In this document: positions 37,701-46,505 of the stretch, piece after piece | Layout: the number at the start of each line of letters is the position of its first letter | Position numbering within the stretch: the first letter of the stretch is position 1 | Assembly: GCA_015060865.1 (NCBI GenBank) | Contig: SUXS01000005.1 | Location: 62,001-126,000 of the forward strand | Reading direction: 5' to 3' | DNA length: 64,000 nt | Origin: Bacteroidales bacterium | Lineage (GTDB): Bacteria > Bacteroidota > Bacteroidia > Bacteroidales > Bacteroidaceae | The notes under the pieces: generated by a model | Told to the model about the DNA's origin: nothing | The model's input: only the letters and a program-made list of their open reading frames with translations | Databases searched by the model: none | Position numbers and translations under genes: made by a program

Positions 37701-38690
37701 CATCCACAACTGTCCGTCTTTATCAATGCATATATCTGCGATGTTGTCGGTATTTATTCTATAGTTGGTAGTAAAGTCTGCCTGTAGGTATGGGGAGGGG
37801 ATACAATCGTTGATGCCCATTCGGTATATGCAGGCAGCATTGGTTGAGAATAGCACCTCGTTCTCGTTGTTGAAAGGGATTATTTTAGTGACCCGTACGT
37901 CGGTGAGAATGTTCTCATAATGAATAACTTCCTTAGTTTGTTCTTTGTAGGCATATATGCCCTTGTCTTCACTGCCTATAAGCAAGGTTTGTGAGGGGGA
38001 ATGATAGTATAGGGTATTTGCGTCTATAAGTCTTGATTGTAGCTCTTCCATAGGACGTATACTGATGCTGTCTCCTTTTATCGATCCTGTGTACATTCCT
38101 CCTTTGCCTCCGATAAACAATGTGGAATCATCTCTAGAGACTATGGCGGAATATGTGACGGAGTCTCTCGGAGTATCCAGCTGTATGCTACGTCCTTCAA
38201 GGGTACGTACATTATAGCAGAAGGCCTCATTCTTTATAAATATCCAGATGTTCCCTTGTTGGTCAATGGGTGACACGGCACTTTCAAAGATGTCAGAGTT
38301 GTCAGCTGTAATCTGTGGGAAAAATAAGACCTCAAAGGCATTGATGCGTTTGTTGTAATGTATTACTCTTCCAAGATTAGTAACCAACCATAGGTTATCT
38401 TCAAGCTTATCATACACGAATCGGCTGGTAGAGTATTCTGTGAACTGATGGCCTCCCACTTTTACCGTATAGTTTGATATATTGGTGCCATCGTATCGGT
38501 CAATCCCATTGTCGGTAAGGAACCACATGAATCCTCCGTTTGATTGCTGCACGGCATATACATTACGCGAACTTAATCCATCTTCCAACCTCACATATTT
38601 GTATATCTGGCTGTGACTAGGAGTAAATAATCCAGCCATTAGAATTAGTATAGTTATACGTACGTGTTTTATTGATATCGTTCTTGCCAT
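34728..38690 (-). CDS. hybrid two-component system sensor/regulator (HTCS)
   Basis: 1320 residues. Signal/anchor region 1-27, then a periplasmic two-propeller sensor (repeats such as VYAVQQSNGGFMWFLTDNGI, DLWYATDNGISLYTP, TIYIGTHHHGLIVYN) and a Y_Y_Y domain (about 700-775). One membrane helix (FIELTIVILIVLIIGRYI, about 785-802). His kinase H-box FFINTAHDIRTPLTLI (His about 824), N-box NLFSNAVKYS, G boxes VSDNGIGIS and GSGIGLLSI. Receiver with phosphoacceptor Asp in VLTDVMMPEM (about 1121) and Lys in ITKPFD. C-terminal AraC-type HTH (about 1220-1318). HTCS proteins sense breakdown products of glycans and activate a nearby utilisation locus. No SusC/SusD genes are adjacent; the closest carbohydrate genes are the GH protein at 41.97 kb and the GH35/GH2 block at 19-24 kb. 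Confidence 0.93.
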   Translation of the reverse strand: MARTISIKHVRITILILMAGLFTPSHSQIYKYVRLEDGLSSRNVYAVQQSNGGFMWFLTDNGIDRYDGTNISNYTVKVGGHQFTEYSTSRFVYDKLEDNLWLVTNLGRVIHYNKRINAFEVLFFPQITADNSDIFESAVSPIDQQGNIWIFIKNEAFCYNVRTLEGRSIQLDTPRDSVTYSAIVSRDDSTLFIGGKGGMYTGSIKGDSISIRPMEELQSRLIDANTLYYHSPSQTLLIGSEDKGIYAYKEQTKEVIHYENILTDVRVTKIIPFNNENEVLFSTNAACIYRMGINDCIPSPYLQADFTTNYRINTDNIADICIDKDGQLWMCSFPHGLTIRNDAYPKFNWVKRSLIKSNTLNNNSVDCIIEDSDYDLWYATDNGISLYTPRSNEWHTMLSIADKSTNMNHYFLTICEIKPGIILAGGYAAGVYLIDKKSKQVRFIKPDLMSPEKYIQTMFFDKTDQTVWMGGENQLINISYHNDKLKVNYAEAFRGINYITQKDENTLWIGTKNGLYIFDKKTHEKQQVILPLERFKVNTIFHDNDGTIYIGTHHHGLIVYNEKENYYNRFSKKNSALTNDCMKCILGANNGSLFISSDGGIVRYNKNTGKITTWTNDQGLQNINFSIRAGVHTHNQTIMFGGDNGVIEISENVDLPHIYKSKLVLADLYIGNTRITPSEEGSPLTNAIDDMAKIELSHNQREASIKVRSINHIYPSDCLITWTFDQKKSNWNPLNEDKFIMLNNLSAGKHILTIRSTSNESGKILDERTLEIKIHPPFYLSRTGLFIELTIVILIVLIIGRYIKSANEKHISNEKLNFFINTAHDIRTPLTLIKAPLEELMGKEHLSEEDKETLSLAIKNTNMLTEMTEKSMRYEIANIEKGILRIECYEAIELFSAQIERLKSLTKPKRQQIDYTYPNQPFQIWIDKQKINSIFQNLFSNAVKYSGIEQIITVTLYCDNKRWGFKVSDNGIGISDEEKQKLFKGVFRARNAINAHISGSGIGLLSISHYIQQLGGKIHVTSKINEGSTFDVSFPLGKEHYNPSTTKFIDRTSNFISETETFADATINSDNRERLLIVEDNPDLLEYLSRHFSKKYRVFTANNGKEALDKIPYVQPLIVLTDVMMPEMRGDDLCTAIKNDISTSHIAVVLISALSDQQSIINGLTVKADAYITKPFDFRILDITIQNLIENRQLLKHRLTTLDIDDNINATSEIDLKFMNELKQIVEKNLDCHEFTVDTLAYELRVSRTSLYNKVKALTDNTPSDFIRLCRINKAKHLLREGYGVTEVADKVGFSDQKYFREVFKRIVGMPPSEYAKTKE

Positions 38691-39054
38691 TTCCTTATTG
38701 GTTGCTTGTAGTTTCTTTTCCCCGTGAGAAAGGAATTGTGTTTATGGTGACAAATTTATATAAAATCTTCCGATATGAAGAACAATTCCCACGAATTATT
38801 GTTCAGCAATTTTTCAAAAAAAGATTGAGTGAATTCATTTTTTTTGGGGGGGCGCTGTAAAGAATCTGAAAGCATAAATCCACAGAAGACCTTCGAAGTA
38901 GATAAATATACAATTCAACGATTTATCATTTACAATTATCCCACTATGTCATTTTGAGCGTAGCGAAAAATCTCTGTAGCACCGAGTCCTACCCGATTCT
39001 TCGAAAACCTTCTGTGGATTTTGGGCGTATTGAGTTGCTTTGGGGGCTTAGTTT

Positions 39055-39260
39055 TATACGAAACGCTCGTAAATCCTGTACAAAAATATTGTAGCAGATT
39101 GCAAAGCAAACCCTGCGGTTTGCTTACATGTTGTTGAAATCGGAAGTATAGACTTCTTCGTTCTCGTGGCAGATTGTCGTCGGTTCCCTATTTCTTGCTA
39201 ACGCTTTGCATTTTCCTAATGCCTCGTGGCTGCGTTCTTTTCGTTCGTCTTGGGGATTGG
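39055..39260 (+). repeat. island intergenic repeat, copy 1
   Basis: Contains GTAAATCCTG, GTAGCA, the hairpin GCAAACC-CTGC-GGTTTGC (39106-39123), then TTACATG..TTGAAATCGGAAGT and ATAGACTTCTTCG, and the module TTTTCCTAAT...GGCTGCGTTCTTTTCG...GGGGATTGGGCGG. The same string recurs at 41.8, 46.3, 49.1 and 50.0 kb, always in this orientation. In this copy only, TTCCTAATGCCTC (39213-39225) and GAGGCATTAGGAA (39280-39292) form a 13-bp perfect inverted repeat. The rest of the gap from 38691 holds no gene. Confidence 0.75.
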
Positions 39261-39322
39261 GCGGATTGAGGGCAAGGATGAGGCATTAGGAAGGCCTTAT
39301 GAAGTAACTTTTCATGCAAATG

Positions 39323-39353
39323 TTTGTTGGATAAAAACAAATCGCTAACTTTG
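39323..39353 (+). promoter_or_regulatory. promoter of DUF3791-like pair, copy 1
   Basis: TTTG at 39323-39326, 19-nt spacer, TAACTTTG at 39346-39353. Perfect match; it places the start codon at 39375, not at the upstream in-frame start. Confidence 0.8.
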
Positions 39354-39374
39354 TGCAATAAACTTTGGCACTAT

Positions 39375-39614
39375 ATGGAGCAACTCAGAAAAATTCCCAA
39401 GAATCAGGTCATCATGTCCTTCGTGGCTACCAGCATCGAGACCACTGCCCGCTATTTGGGGGTCAGCTATAGCGACGTGTTTCATCGTATGGAGCGCTTG
39501 GGGATGATAGATGATTACATCCTGCCTAACTACGAGCCGCTGCATAGCGAGAGTCGCGACGTGCTGGCACAGCGTATGGTTGAGTGCCTTAACAATTGGG
39601 AGGCAAAGCTATGA
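39375..39614 (+). CDS. small DUF3791-like protein A, copy 1
   Basis: 79 residues from the ATG at 39375 (MEQLRKIPKNQVIMSFVATS). The pattern FVATSIETTARYLGVS..DVFHRMERLGMIDDYI...YEPLHSES resembles DUF3791, a family of small helical proteins often paired with DUF3990-type putative ADP-ribosyltransferase toxins. No such partner is adjacent here. Its last 4 bases overlap the start of protein B (ATGA), so the two are translated together. Function unknown. Confidence 0.7.
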   Translation: MEQLRKIPKNQVIMSFVATSIETTARYLGVSYSDVFHRMERLGMIDDYILPNYEPLHSESRDVLAQRMVECLNNWEAKL

Positions 39615-39862
39615 GTGAGGTTATCGGATATGGCATTGACACCAAGTCGCCCATAATACAAGAAATCATTATGAGCAATCGCATCGGTGCCATATCGGTC
39701 ATTCTTGCCGAGCGGCTGTGCATCACCGACATACAGGCCTTGAAGCTATTCTATGCAAGCCAAACATGTGCCCATCTTCACGACAAGTCTACAGGTCTCT
39801 ACCTCTATGGCGACCACTACATCGCCGATGAGTATATGCGTGAGATGGAGGGTAGGCAGTAA
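39611..39862 (+). CDS. small DUF3791-partner protein B, copy 1
   Basis: 83 residues from the ATG at 39611 (MSEVIGYGIDTKSPIIQEII). The C-terminal half (ITDIQALKLFYASQTCAHLH, DKSTGLYLYGDHYIADEYM) resembles small proteins commonly encoded next to DUF3791. A longer frame from 39596 has no ATG. Function unknown; a regulatory or antitoxin-like role is only a guess from the pairing. Confidence 0.65.
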   Translation: MSEVIGYGIDTKSPIIQEIIMSNRIGAISVILAERLCITDIQALKLFYASQTCAHLHDKSTGLYLYGDHYIADEYMREMEGRQ

Positions 39863-39877
39863 ATTGCTGCTTATTAC

Positions 39878-39950
39878 AACGCATGGTATATAAAAAAACG
39901 ACCCGCCGATTTAAGCATTGTGAAGAGGCTTGGCGGGTTCTTGCGTTGTA
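39878..39950 (-). repeat. relic of Abi-gene leader hairpin
   Basis: Almost identical to 48910-48980 (ACGCATGGTATATAAAAAAA, ACCCGCC, GGCGGGT, TTGCGTTG). On the minus strand this is the start of the Abi_2 gene leader, including its ATGCGTT, but the coding sequence is gone and the 12 bases holding the -7 box (CAAAGGTAGTGC) are deleted. It now sits just after the DUF3791-like pair. Confidence 0.6.
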
Positions 39951-40059
39951 AAATCGAATGAATCTGCAAATTTTAAGGGGGAAAAGGCGTATAAAGTTTA
40001 GTTTTTCTTCATTTTTGAATTGGTTTCTGCATATACTCTAAATAGCATAGCCGTGGATA

Positions 40060-41442
40060 TTATAAAATTGATTCTATTACGACCCACACTCCATCATTAT
40101 CCTTACCGTCGCGCCTCAAAATTCCAACTTTTTTCATCAGAGAAAGATCGCGTTCTATGGTACGAGGAGACACAGACAAAGTCTCCGACATTTGTTTGGC
40201 TGTTATTGTCGCAGATTCTTTAATAAGATTGACTATTTTCTGTTGACGTTCAGTTAGTTTCATCTCCGACATGTCACCGACAAAGTCTCCGACATTCTGA
40301 TTGTCGGACGATGCAAAAATGATCGTCTGAAATTGTGTTGGCGTGGACTTGAATACAGGTTTCAGTTCATCCTTGTACCCGTCCAAAGCTTGAGTTTCAT
40401 TGCATATACGAGTGAGACCACTTCCTCGTTTCTCCATATAATCAAGTTGAGCCATTACATTTGCGAGTATTGGATTTCGTCTTTCCGAAGAAACATCTGC
40501 AATATCAAGGTCCTGAATAAGCATCCCATTGTACATTCCACCAGGAGAAGTAACAGCCAAACGGTCATCATAAATATCAAGATGGACTTCACCGCCCATG
40601 ACTGTATAGTCACGATGAATAAAATGGTTGACCATTGCTTCGAGAACGGCACGTTCCGCATACTCTGGTTTGTTTTTACGTCCGTTTGGCAACTTTTCCC
40701 AACCTTTCTTCGTGTTTGATTTCACGAAGTTCATAGCCTCACGTAGCAACATTAACACATTTCCTGTAAACTCAGCATCATTGATGGCATCGCCTTTTGT
40801 CTTCCCATCCCATCGGGTACAATATAAACGAGATTGCCACAATGGACAATCATCTGCAAACAATGCCCCAGCATGAGTAAGAATTCCTGTATTCGTAACG
40901 AGACCGAAAGAGAGAAGATATTTCTTATTCCATTCTTGATTTGTACGGGTTTTGAATGTATTAGCCAAGATTGTAAAGGCATAATCTTCTGCTTTATAAT
41001 CAGTGTGAAGAGAGTCATATGTTTTATTTGAACCCTTCAGCACCAAACGCAGCATCTGTTCTGCAGTTGCTGGTAAACTCTCTTCACCTACACGAACGAA
41101 AGCTATACGTTGACCATCACCTACATAATAATAGGGAGTATAGTTGCCCGTATTAATTTTCAGTTGCAATATATCAAGATTGTCTATTCGGTGTGGAATC
41201 ATTTCGACATCTGGCAATGGATCCATGTAGTCACGAATCTTGCTACTGATAGTTTCGCAAACATATTGCACATTGTCAAGGCCTTTAAGTATTCCTTCAT
41301 TATCAATTCCAAAGAAAAGAGAGCCTCCCAATCCATTGGCAAAAGCACTTACACTCTTCAGCCAACTTTTGGGTTTCTTTTCTTCAAGCATTAGCTTAAA
41401 ATCGTATGCAGTACATTCACTTATTAGATTCTCTAATTCCAT
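40060..41442 (-). CDS. AlbA_2/Schlafen-type putative DNA-binding protein
   Basis: 460 residues from the ATG at 41442; the longer frame starts with TTG. N-terminal AlbA_2 domain (about 5-125): ESxxxEFK-like YDFKLMLEEK, SVSAFANGLGGSLFFGIDNEG, RIAFVRVGEESLPAT. The middle has a RecG-like C-terminal ATPase-type region (YAERAVLEAMVNHFIHRDYTV, LAVTSPGGM, RRNPILANVMAQLDYMEKRGSGLTRI). C-terminal winged HTH (TERQQKIVNLIKESATITAKQ). Such proteins act as DNA-binding regulators or in phage-defence islands. A promoter lies 160 bases upstream within the shared repeat. It is convergent with the DUF3791-like pair. Confidence 0.82.
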   Translation of the reverse strand: MELENLISECTAYDFKLMLEEKKPKSWLKSVSAFANGLGGSLFFGIDNEGILKGLDNVQYVCETISSKIRDYMDPLPDVEMIPHRIDNLDILQLKINTGNYTPYYYVGDGQRIAFVRVGEESLPATAEQMLRLVLKGSNKTYDSLHTDYKAEDYAFTILANTFKTRTNQEWNKKYLLSFGLVTNTGILTHAGALFADDCPLWQSRLYCTRWDGKTKGDAINDAEFTGNVLMLLREAMNFVKSNTKKGWEKLPNGRKNKPEYAERAVLEAMVNHFIHRDYTVMGGEVHLDIYDDRLAVTSPGGMYNGMLIQDLDIADVSSERRNPILANVMAQLDYMEKRGSGLTRICNETQALDGYKDELKPVFKSTPTQFQTIIFASSDNQNVGDFVGDMSEMKLTERQQKIVNLIKESATITAKQMSETLSVSPRTIERDLSLMKKVGILRRDGKDNDGVWVVIESIL

Positions 41443-41601
41443 ATATGATATAGCCAATCGTTATATTACAAAGATTTCCAGACTATTATTTGCAAAAATG
41501 CAAAAGAATAATCAAGAAAAGAAGCTTGCTTCGTTTTTTATAAAGCAAAAGTTCCGCCCTGGTTCGCTGTTCTATGGGAAGCGTGGCGGAAACTGTCGTT
41601 G

Positions 41602-41633
41602 CAAAGGTAGTGCAAATCGAATGAAATTCCAAA
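41602..41633 (-). promoter_or_regulatory. promoter of the AlbA_2 gene
   Basis: Minus strand: TTTG (41633-41630), 20-nt spacer, TACCTTTG (41609-41602). The flanking string TGCAAAGGTAGTGCAAATCG is shared with the Abi promoter at 48981-49012. Confidence 0.65.
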
Positions 41634-41704
41634 AATATTTGAGAATTTCTGAGATGCCGCATACCTTCAAGCTGCAAAGCAGATTAAAGGTTCTCGAACA
41701 AGTC

Positions 41705-41880
41705 GAGCGCAGCATTGTGCAAATCGAATGAATCTGCAAATATCAAAGGAAAAAAGGCGCGAAAAGTTTGGTTTTTTCTTCATTTCGCGTCTAATTTTTG
41801 TGCAAGAATTTCGTAGCATAATGCAAGGTAAATCTTGTGGTTTGCTTACGCGGTATTGAAATCGGAGGTATAGACAACTT
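41705..41880 (+). repeat. island intergenic repeat, copy 2 (diverged)
   Basis: GTGCAAATCGAATGAATCTG, AGTTTGGTTTTTTCTTCATT, GCAAGAATTTCGTAGCATAA, then the degenerate hairpin region AATCTTGTGGTTTGC and GTATTGAAATCGGAGGTATA. The 526-base gap between the AlbA_2 and GH genes holds nothing else. Confidence 0.7.
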
Positions 41881-41902
41881 TCTCATTCTATGCATCAAAA
41901 TG

Positions 41903-41933
41903 TTTGATTTTCCGATTTTTATACCTATCTTTG
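41903..41933 (+). promoter_or_regulatory. promoter of the large GH gene
   Basis: TTTG at 41903-41906, 19-nt spacer, TATCTTTG at 41926-41933, 35 bases before the ATG. Perfect match. Confidence 0.8.
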
Positions 41934-41968
41934 CTATCGTATATAAGTAATGGTAAAGGACAACTAAA

Positions 41969-44900
41969 ATGACACGCTTCAAACTCCTCCTCGCAGCAGC
42001 TCTGACTACCTTATGCGCCACTGCACAAAACATGACAACATCAAGCTGCTCCATGACCACCAGCCCATGGGCCGTAAGTGTACCATACAACATTTCCGAT
42101 GAGGGAACGAAATATGAATTCAAGTTTGGCATGGGTGGTTGGAGTTGGGACTTTTTCGCTTTTCAGCAACGCAACCACTGCGGCAAAGAGAACCTCGACA
42201 TCGCCCGTGTCGGATTTAACGGACGCTTTGACAAGGCGTACGATGCACTCACCGCAGAGCAGAAGGCAAGTATGGATACCGAGCTCCGCAACATCGTACA
42301 AACGGGCGTTAAGTCCATCTTCCTCCTATGCGGTATTGGTAACCTGGGCGACCAATTGGGCGACCTTTCTACTGCTCCCGTATGGAACGAGACTACTCGC
42401 ACCAACTATGTGGACGACATCGTACGTGCCGTAGAGTATGTCGAGGGCAAAGGTTACAACGTATTTGCCGTAGCCCCCTACAATGAGCCGGACTTTGAGA
42501 AGACCTATACCGGCAATGCCTCGAACTTCAATGCCGTAGCCGCCATCATGCAGACGAGGCCCCAGTTGGCAGGTAGGGTCTTCGGTCCTAGCACACTCAA
42601 CAGCTCTGAAGCCCCCAAATGGTACTCCACCGTAAAGGACAACATCAACTATGCCAATACCCATCAGCTGGCAGGTGGTAAGTTCTCCGACTATACGGGA
42701 TTCTGGACACAAGCCTATAAGGATGGCAAGTACCCCGTGGCCGACGAGATGCACAACGTGATGGAGGCGATGGTGTGTATCAACTATGGTGGCGTGGCCG
42801 GCACCTGGTGGGGATGGGAAGGTATCACCCGCGGCGAATACATCCGCATGATCAAGGGAGGAACTCAGCTGGCCTATAAGGAGCGTCCCAACGAGTGGAT
42901 GACAGCTTCGGTAAATAAATACACGGGCGAGAACGGACGCGTAGAAGCATTTATCGGCACCTCGGAGCGTCAGGCTGTAGCCTCGGCATTCACCTTCATC
43001 TCTAAAGATCGATTGGCCTACTATGATGGTCACGGCCCCGCCTACGACCATACCGAGGAGGTACCTGGTGACCCCACGGGTGCCTATCAGAAGGGACAGA
43101 CCAATGCCGAGCGACTCATCCAGATACATACGGGTGAGGATGTTCCCATAGAACCCATCAACGGACAATATAAGATTGTCAATAAGGCTACGGGCAAGGT
43201 GCTCTCGCTCAATGGAGGCAAAGCTGTACGCGGCAACGTATACCAATGGAGCGATGGCGGACTGGCCAACCAGGCATGGGACGTATACCCCATTGACAAG
43301 ACTACCGTAGCAGACTATAGCTACGTAGTCATCCGCAATGCCAATACCTCAGGTGTGCCCCTCTACCTCGATGCGCAGGCTTGGAACATGGACAATGGTG
43401 CTAACGTAACCGTATATTCTGATGGCGATGACCTAAGCACGCAGCCCAACGGATGGCAACGTTGGTACTTGCGCTACATGGGCGACGGATATTACCAGAT
43501 TATCAATCACTTCACGGGATTATACGTTGGTGTTAATGGGGGTAGCACTGCCAATGGTGCCAACGTGGTAGAACTGAACAATAACGGAGGTGACCACCTG
43601 CTGTGGAAGTTTATCCCCGCCGACTGCAAGGTGGAGACCACCGCTCCCGAGGTTCCCACGGGGCTGACAGCCACAGCCCAAGAGGGTGCCGTAAAGCTGA
43701 CGTGGACCGCCAATGAGGAAACCGACATCCATGGATATATGGTATACCGCTACAATGACGGAGCTGACATATGGGAATGCATCGGACGCAAGGTGCGTGG
43801 CACAGCATTCCTGGACAACACCTGCCGCAAAGGGCAACCCCTCCGCTACCGCATCAAGGCACTTGACGATGCATACAATCTGAGTGAGGCTTCGGCAGAG
43901 GTGACATCACAGACTGCAGCAAACCCGGCACGTATCGGACAATGGACAGGCCTATCAAACAGAGATAGCGGCAACAACAAGCTACATGCCGTAATGAACG
44001 GGGCTACACTGACTACCGACAAAGAGCGCCCGACCTTCTCGTTCGACGGTAAAGACGACTACATGAAACTCCCTTATCACGTGGGCGACATGGAGCAGAT
44101 GACCTTTACTGCATGGGTTAAGGGCAGCAGCAGTAGCGCTTGGCAGCGCATCTTTGACTTCGGTAATGGCGAGGATGAGTACCTCTTCCTCACACCGACC
44201 AATGGTAGTGCCATGCGCTTCGAGATTAAGAAGGATGGCATCATTCAGGGGCTTAATGCCACCACAAGACTGAGTGTCGGTGCATGGAAACATGTAGCAG
44301 TGACCATCAGTACCGATGAGGTATGTATATATATAGATGGAGAGCTCAACGCGTCTACCAAAGACATCACCCTACGCCCATCAGATGTAGTCCCCACCTT
44401 GAGTTACCTTGGTCGGTCGCAGTTTGATGCCGACCCCACCTTCAAAGGTATGATGAGCGATGTGCGCATCTACAACTACGCCCTCACCGCCGAGGAGATA
44501 AAGGGCGTGTCCGGCGAATCTGTTTCAAGCGAAGGAGTCGACATCACTGCAGAGCGCATACCAGCCATAGCAGACAATCTGGACAACTGGACATACACGG
44601 GTCCGTGGTCGACATGGACAGACGAGACTGAACATGCCACCACACTCACCTCTCCATATGTACGCACCACATCAGCTGGAGTCAGCACGCTCAGCAAGGC
44701 CCTCACCTATCTGCCCGAAGGCCAATACAAGCTGGCGGCAAATGTATATGCCTATAATTATGGCTCCACGAAGAGGAGTCAGTATCTATACCTCAACGAG
44801 CAGACGCTGGCCATCAACTCGGCCAACAACCGCTCAGCTACACTACGCAGCATCGTAGGCACTGTAGCGCCGGACGGCAAAATGGAGTTTGGCCTCAAAG

Positions 44901-46174
44901 CCACCTCCGCATCCAGTGCCGCCAATATTGCCATGGACAATGTGCAACTGATATTCCAAGGTACCGCATCGGAGTATATCGAAGGCATCAACAATATAAC
45001 CTACGACATGCTTGCCGAGGCACTGCCCCTCGTAGACAAACCGATGAATGCCACCCCTGGAGCAGCGCTGCGTACAGCTGTAGATGCTGCGAACACAGCC
45101 ATGGGAACCTATATCGCCCACATCGAAAACGGCACTGCTACCTCGGCGGATGTCGAAGCATGGATAAGCGCACTGGAGAGCATACCTACTGCAGTGAGCA
45201 ATGCCAAGGTATCGGTTGAAGCCTACAAACCGTTGGCCATACAGGTTGCAGCAGCACATGCCAAGGCAGCCACCTATCCTCAGGAGAATGGCAACGACCT
45301 GTTTGCCGAGGAGCTGGGCACCATAGAGGCCAAGTGCGCTGCAGGCGAATATGCAGACACCGATATTGCTGCCGCCATCCTTGAGGTTAAGGGTATCATC
45401 AATCGCTACCTCATGGCCGACGCCATGCCCGAAGCTAGCAGAGAGAACCCAGTCGACGTGACCGCCCTGATAGTTGAACAGGCATCCTTTGAAGACAATA
45501 CCCATACATCGTGGATTGCCTCTCCCGTCCCCACGATGTTCTATGGCATTGCCGAGTTTACCAACACGACCTTCGACATCCACCAGGTACTTCATGGCAT
45601 GCCAGCCGGTGTATATCTACTGCAAGCACAGGCCTTCTACCGCTATGGCAGCGCCTCGAGCCACTACTCAGCCTACAACAGCGGCACATTGAAGCGCAAC
45701 GCCAAGCTCTACATCAGCCATAGCTCGGCTGGAACCAATACAGCCGATGTGATGGCCACCTCTGACGACCCGTCGGAAACGCATAAGACGGGCAAGTGGT
45801 CGGTACGACTCTACGACGGCCACCCCGTGCCAGACGATATCGTAGCCGCCAGCGAGGCCATTGACACCCTGCACAAGTACATGCCCAAGGATGAATGCAA
45901 CAGTGTAGAGATTTTCGCTACAGAGACGGGCGACCTCACCATCGGAGTCAAGAAGGATGCGAAGAGAAGCAACGACTGGACAGTCATCGGAGGACTCAGC
46001 CTATACTACCTTGGTCAGGATAAAGAAAACGTGGCTGTAGAGGAAATCACCAGCAGCGAAGCCACCGTAATTGCCATATACAACACCAACGGAATACGTA
46101 TCGCCACCATGCAAAAAGGTATCAACATACTGTACATGAGCGATGGCACCACGGTCAAGGTAGTTGCACAATAA
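41969..46174 (+). CDS. 1401-residue secreted multidomain glycoside hydrolase (GH30-like)
   Basis: Signal peptide MTRFKLLLAAALTTLCATAQ. Clan GH-A barrel about 25-390: FGMGGWSWDFFA, acid/base Glu in APYNEPDF (about 173), nucleophile Glu in ADEMHN (about 260), TWWGWEG. The closest impression is GH30; GH5 or GH39 cannot be excluded. Ricin-like trefoil about 395-548 (YKIVNKATGKVLSLNGGKA, HLLWKFIP), fibronectin III about 552-650 (PEVPTGLTATAQEGAVKLTW), LamG/concanavalin fold about 675-845 (KDDYMKLPYHVGDMEQMTF, MMSDVRIYNYALTAEEI), then CBM-like and FIVAR-like helical regions. The end AIYNTNGIRIATMQKGINIL resembles a T9SS type A sorting domain. GC-rich like the core genes. Likely surface attack on a complex glycan. 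Confidence 0.8.
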   Translation: MTRFKLLLAAALTTLCATAQNMTTSSCSMTTSPWAVSVPYNISDEGTKYEFKFGMGGWSWDFFAFQQRNHCGKENLDIARVGFNGRFDKAYDALTAEQKASMDTELRNIVQTGVKSIFLLCGIGNLGDQLGDLSTAPVWNETTRTNYVDDIVRAVEYVEGKGYNVFAVAPYNEPDFEKTYTGNASNFNAVAAIMQTRPQLAGRVFGPSTLNSSEAPKWYSTVKDNINYANTHQLAGGKFSDYTGFWTQAYKDGKYPVADEMHNVMEAMVCINYGGVAGTWWGWEGITRGEYIRMIKGGTQLAYKERPNEWMTASVNKYTGENGRVEAFIGTSERQAVASAFTFISKDRLAYYDGHGPAYDHTEEVPGDPTGAYQKGQTNAERLIQIHTGEDVPIEPINGQYKIVNKATGKVLSLNGGKAVRGNVYQWSDGGLANQAWDVYPIDKTTVADYSYVVIRNANTSGVPLYLDAQAWNMDNGANVTVYSDGDDLSTQPNGWQRWYLRYMGDGYYQIINHFTGLYVGVNGGSTANGANVVELNNNGGDHLLWKFIPADCKVETTAPEVPTGLTATAQEGAVKLTWTANEETDIHGYMVYRYNDGADIWECIGRKVRGTAFLDNTCRKGQPLRYRIKALDDAYNLSEASAEVTSQTAANPARIGQWTGLSNRDSGNNKLHAVMNGATLTTDKERPTFSFDGKDDYMKLPYHVGDMEQMTFTAWVKGSSSSAWQRIFDFGNGEDEYLFLTPTNGSAMRFEIKKDGIIQGLNATTRLSVGAWKHVAVTISTDEVCIYIDGELNASTKDITLRPSDVVPTLSYLGRSQFDADPTFKGMMSDVRIYNYALTAEEIKGVSGESVSSEGVDITAERIPAIADNLDNWTYTGPWSTWTDETEHATTLTSPYVRTTSAGVSTLSKALTYLPEGQYKLAANVYAYNYGSTKRSQYLYLNEQTLAINSANNRSATLRSIVGTVAPDGKMEFGLKATSASSAANIAMDNVQLIFQGTASEYIEGINNITYDMLAEALPLVDKPMNATPGAALRTAVDAANTAMGTYIAHIENGTATSADVEAWISALESIPTAVSNAKVSVEAYKPLAIQVAAAHAKAATYPQENGNDLFAEELGTIEAKCAAGEYADTDIAAAILEVKGIINRYLMADAMPEASRENPVDVTALIVEQASFEDNTHTSWIASPVPTMFYGIAEFTNTTFDIHQVLHGMPAGVYLLQAQAFYRYGSASSHYSAYNSGTLKRNAKLYISHSSAGTNTADVMATSDDPSETHKTGKWSVRLYDGHPVPDDIVAASEAIDTLHKYMPKDECNSVEIFATETGDLTIGVKKDAKRSNDWTVIGGLSLYYLGQDKENVAVEEITSSEATVIAIYNTNGIRIATMQKGINILYMSDGTTVKVVAQ

Positions 46175-46201
46175 CCTATGTCAGCAATACAGATCTGACT
46201 A

Positions 46202-46241
46202 AAAAGAAGAGAGACGTACTGTGGTGCGCCTCTCTTCTTTT
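46202..46241 (+). terminator. terminator after the large GH gene
   Basis: AAAAGAAGAGAG (46202-46213) pairs with CTCTCTTCTTTT (46230-46241); the T-run is within the 3' arm. Confidence 0.75.
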
Positions 46242-46294
46242 CACATCGTGCCGAAAAGACTTCTCTAAACATGTACTTCAAAGCCTACAGATAA

Positions 46295-46505
46295 ACGAAA
46301 CGCACGTAAATCCTGGACAGAAATTTCGTAGCATATTGATAGGCAAATCCTGCGGTTTGCTTACTTGGTATTGAAATCGGGAATATAGACTTACCAAACT
46401 AAATAACATACAAACTCAAAAACTCACGTTTCGCTTACTTCTTGCATTTTCCTAATCGCTCATGGCTGCGTTCTTTACGTCCGCCTTGGGGATTGGGCGG
46501 GAAGA
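46295..46505 (+). repeat. island intergenic repeat, copy 3
   Basis: GTAAATCCTGGACAGAAATT, TTCGTAGCAT, hairpin GCAAATC-CTGC-GGTTTGC (46343-46360), GGTATTGAAATCGGGAATAT, and TTTTCCTAATCGCTCATGGC...GGGGATTGGGCGGGAAGAG. No gene in the 561-base gap. Confidence 0.75.

Larger units (their letters stand above)
39212..39860 (+). repeat. about 640-bp direct duplication, copy 1
   Basis: From the module GGGGATTGGGCGGATTGAGG through promoter and both small genes, this segment matches 49204-49852 almost base for base (a handful of substitutions, most of them silent). The two copies are 9992 bases apart in the same orientation and bracket the accessory island. Confidence 0.85.
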
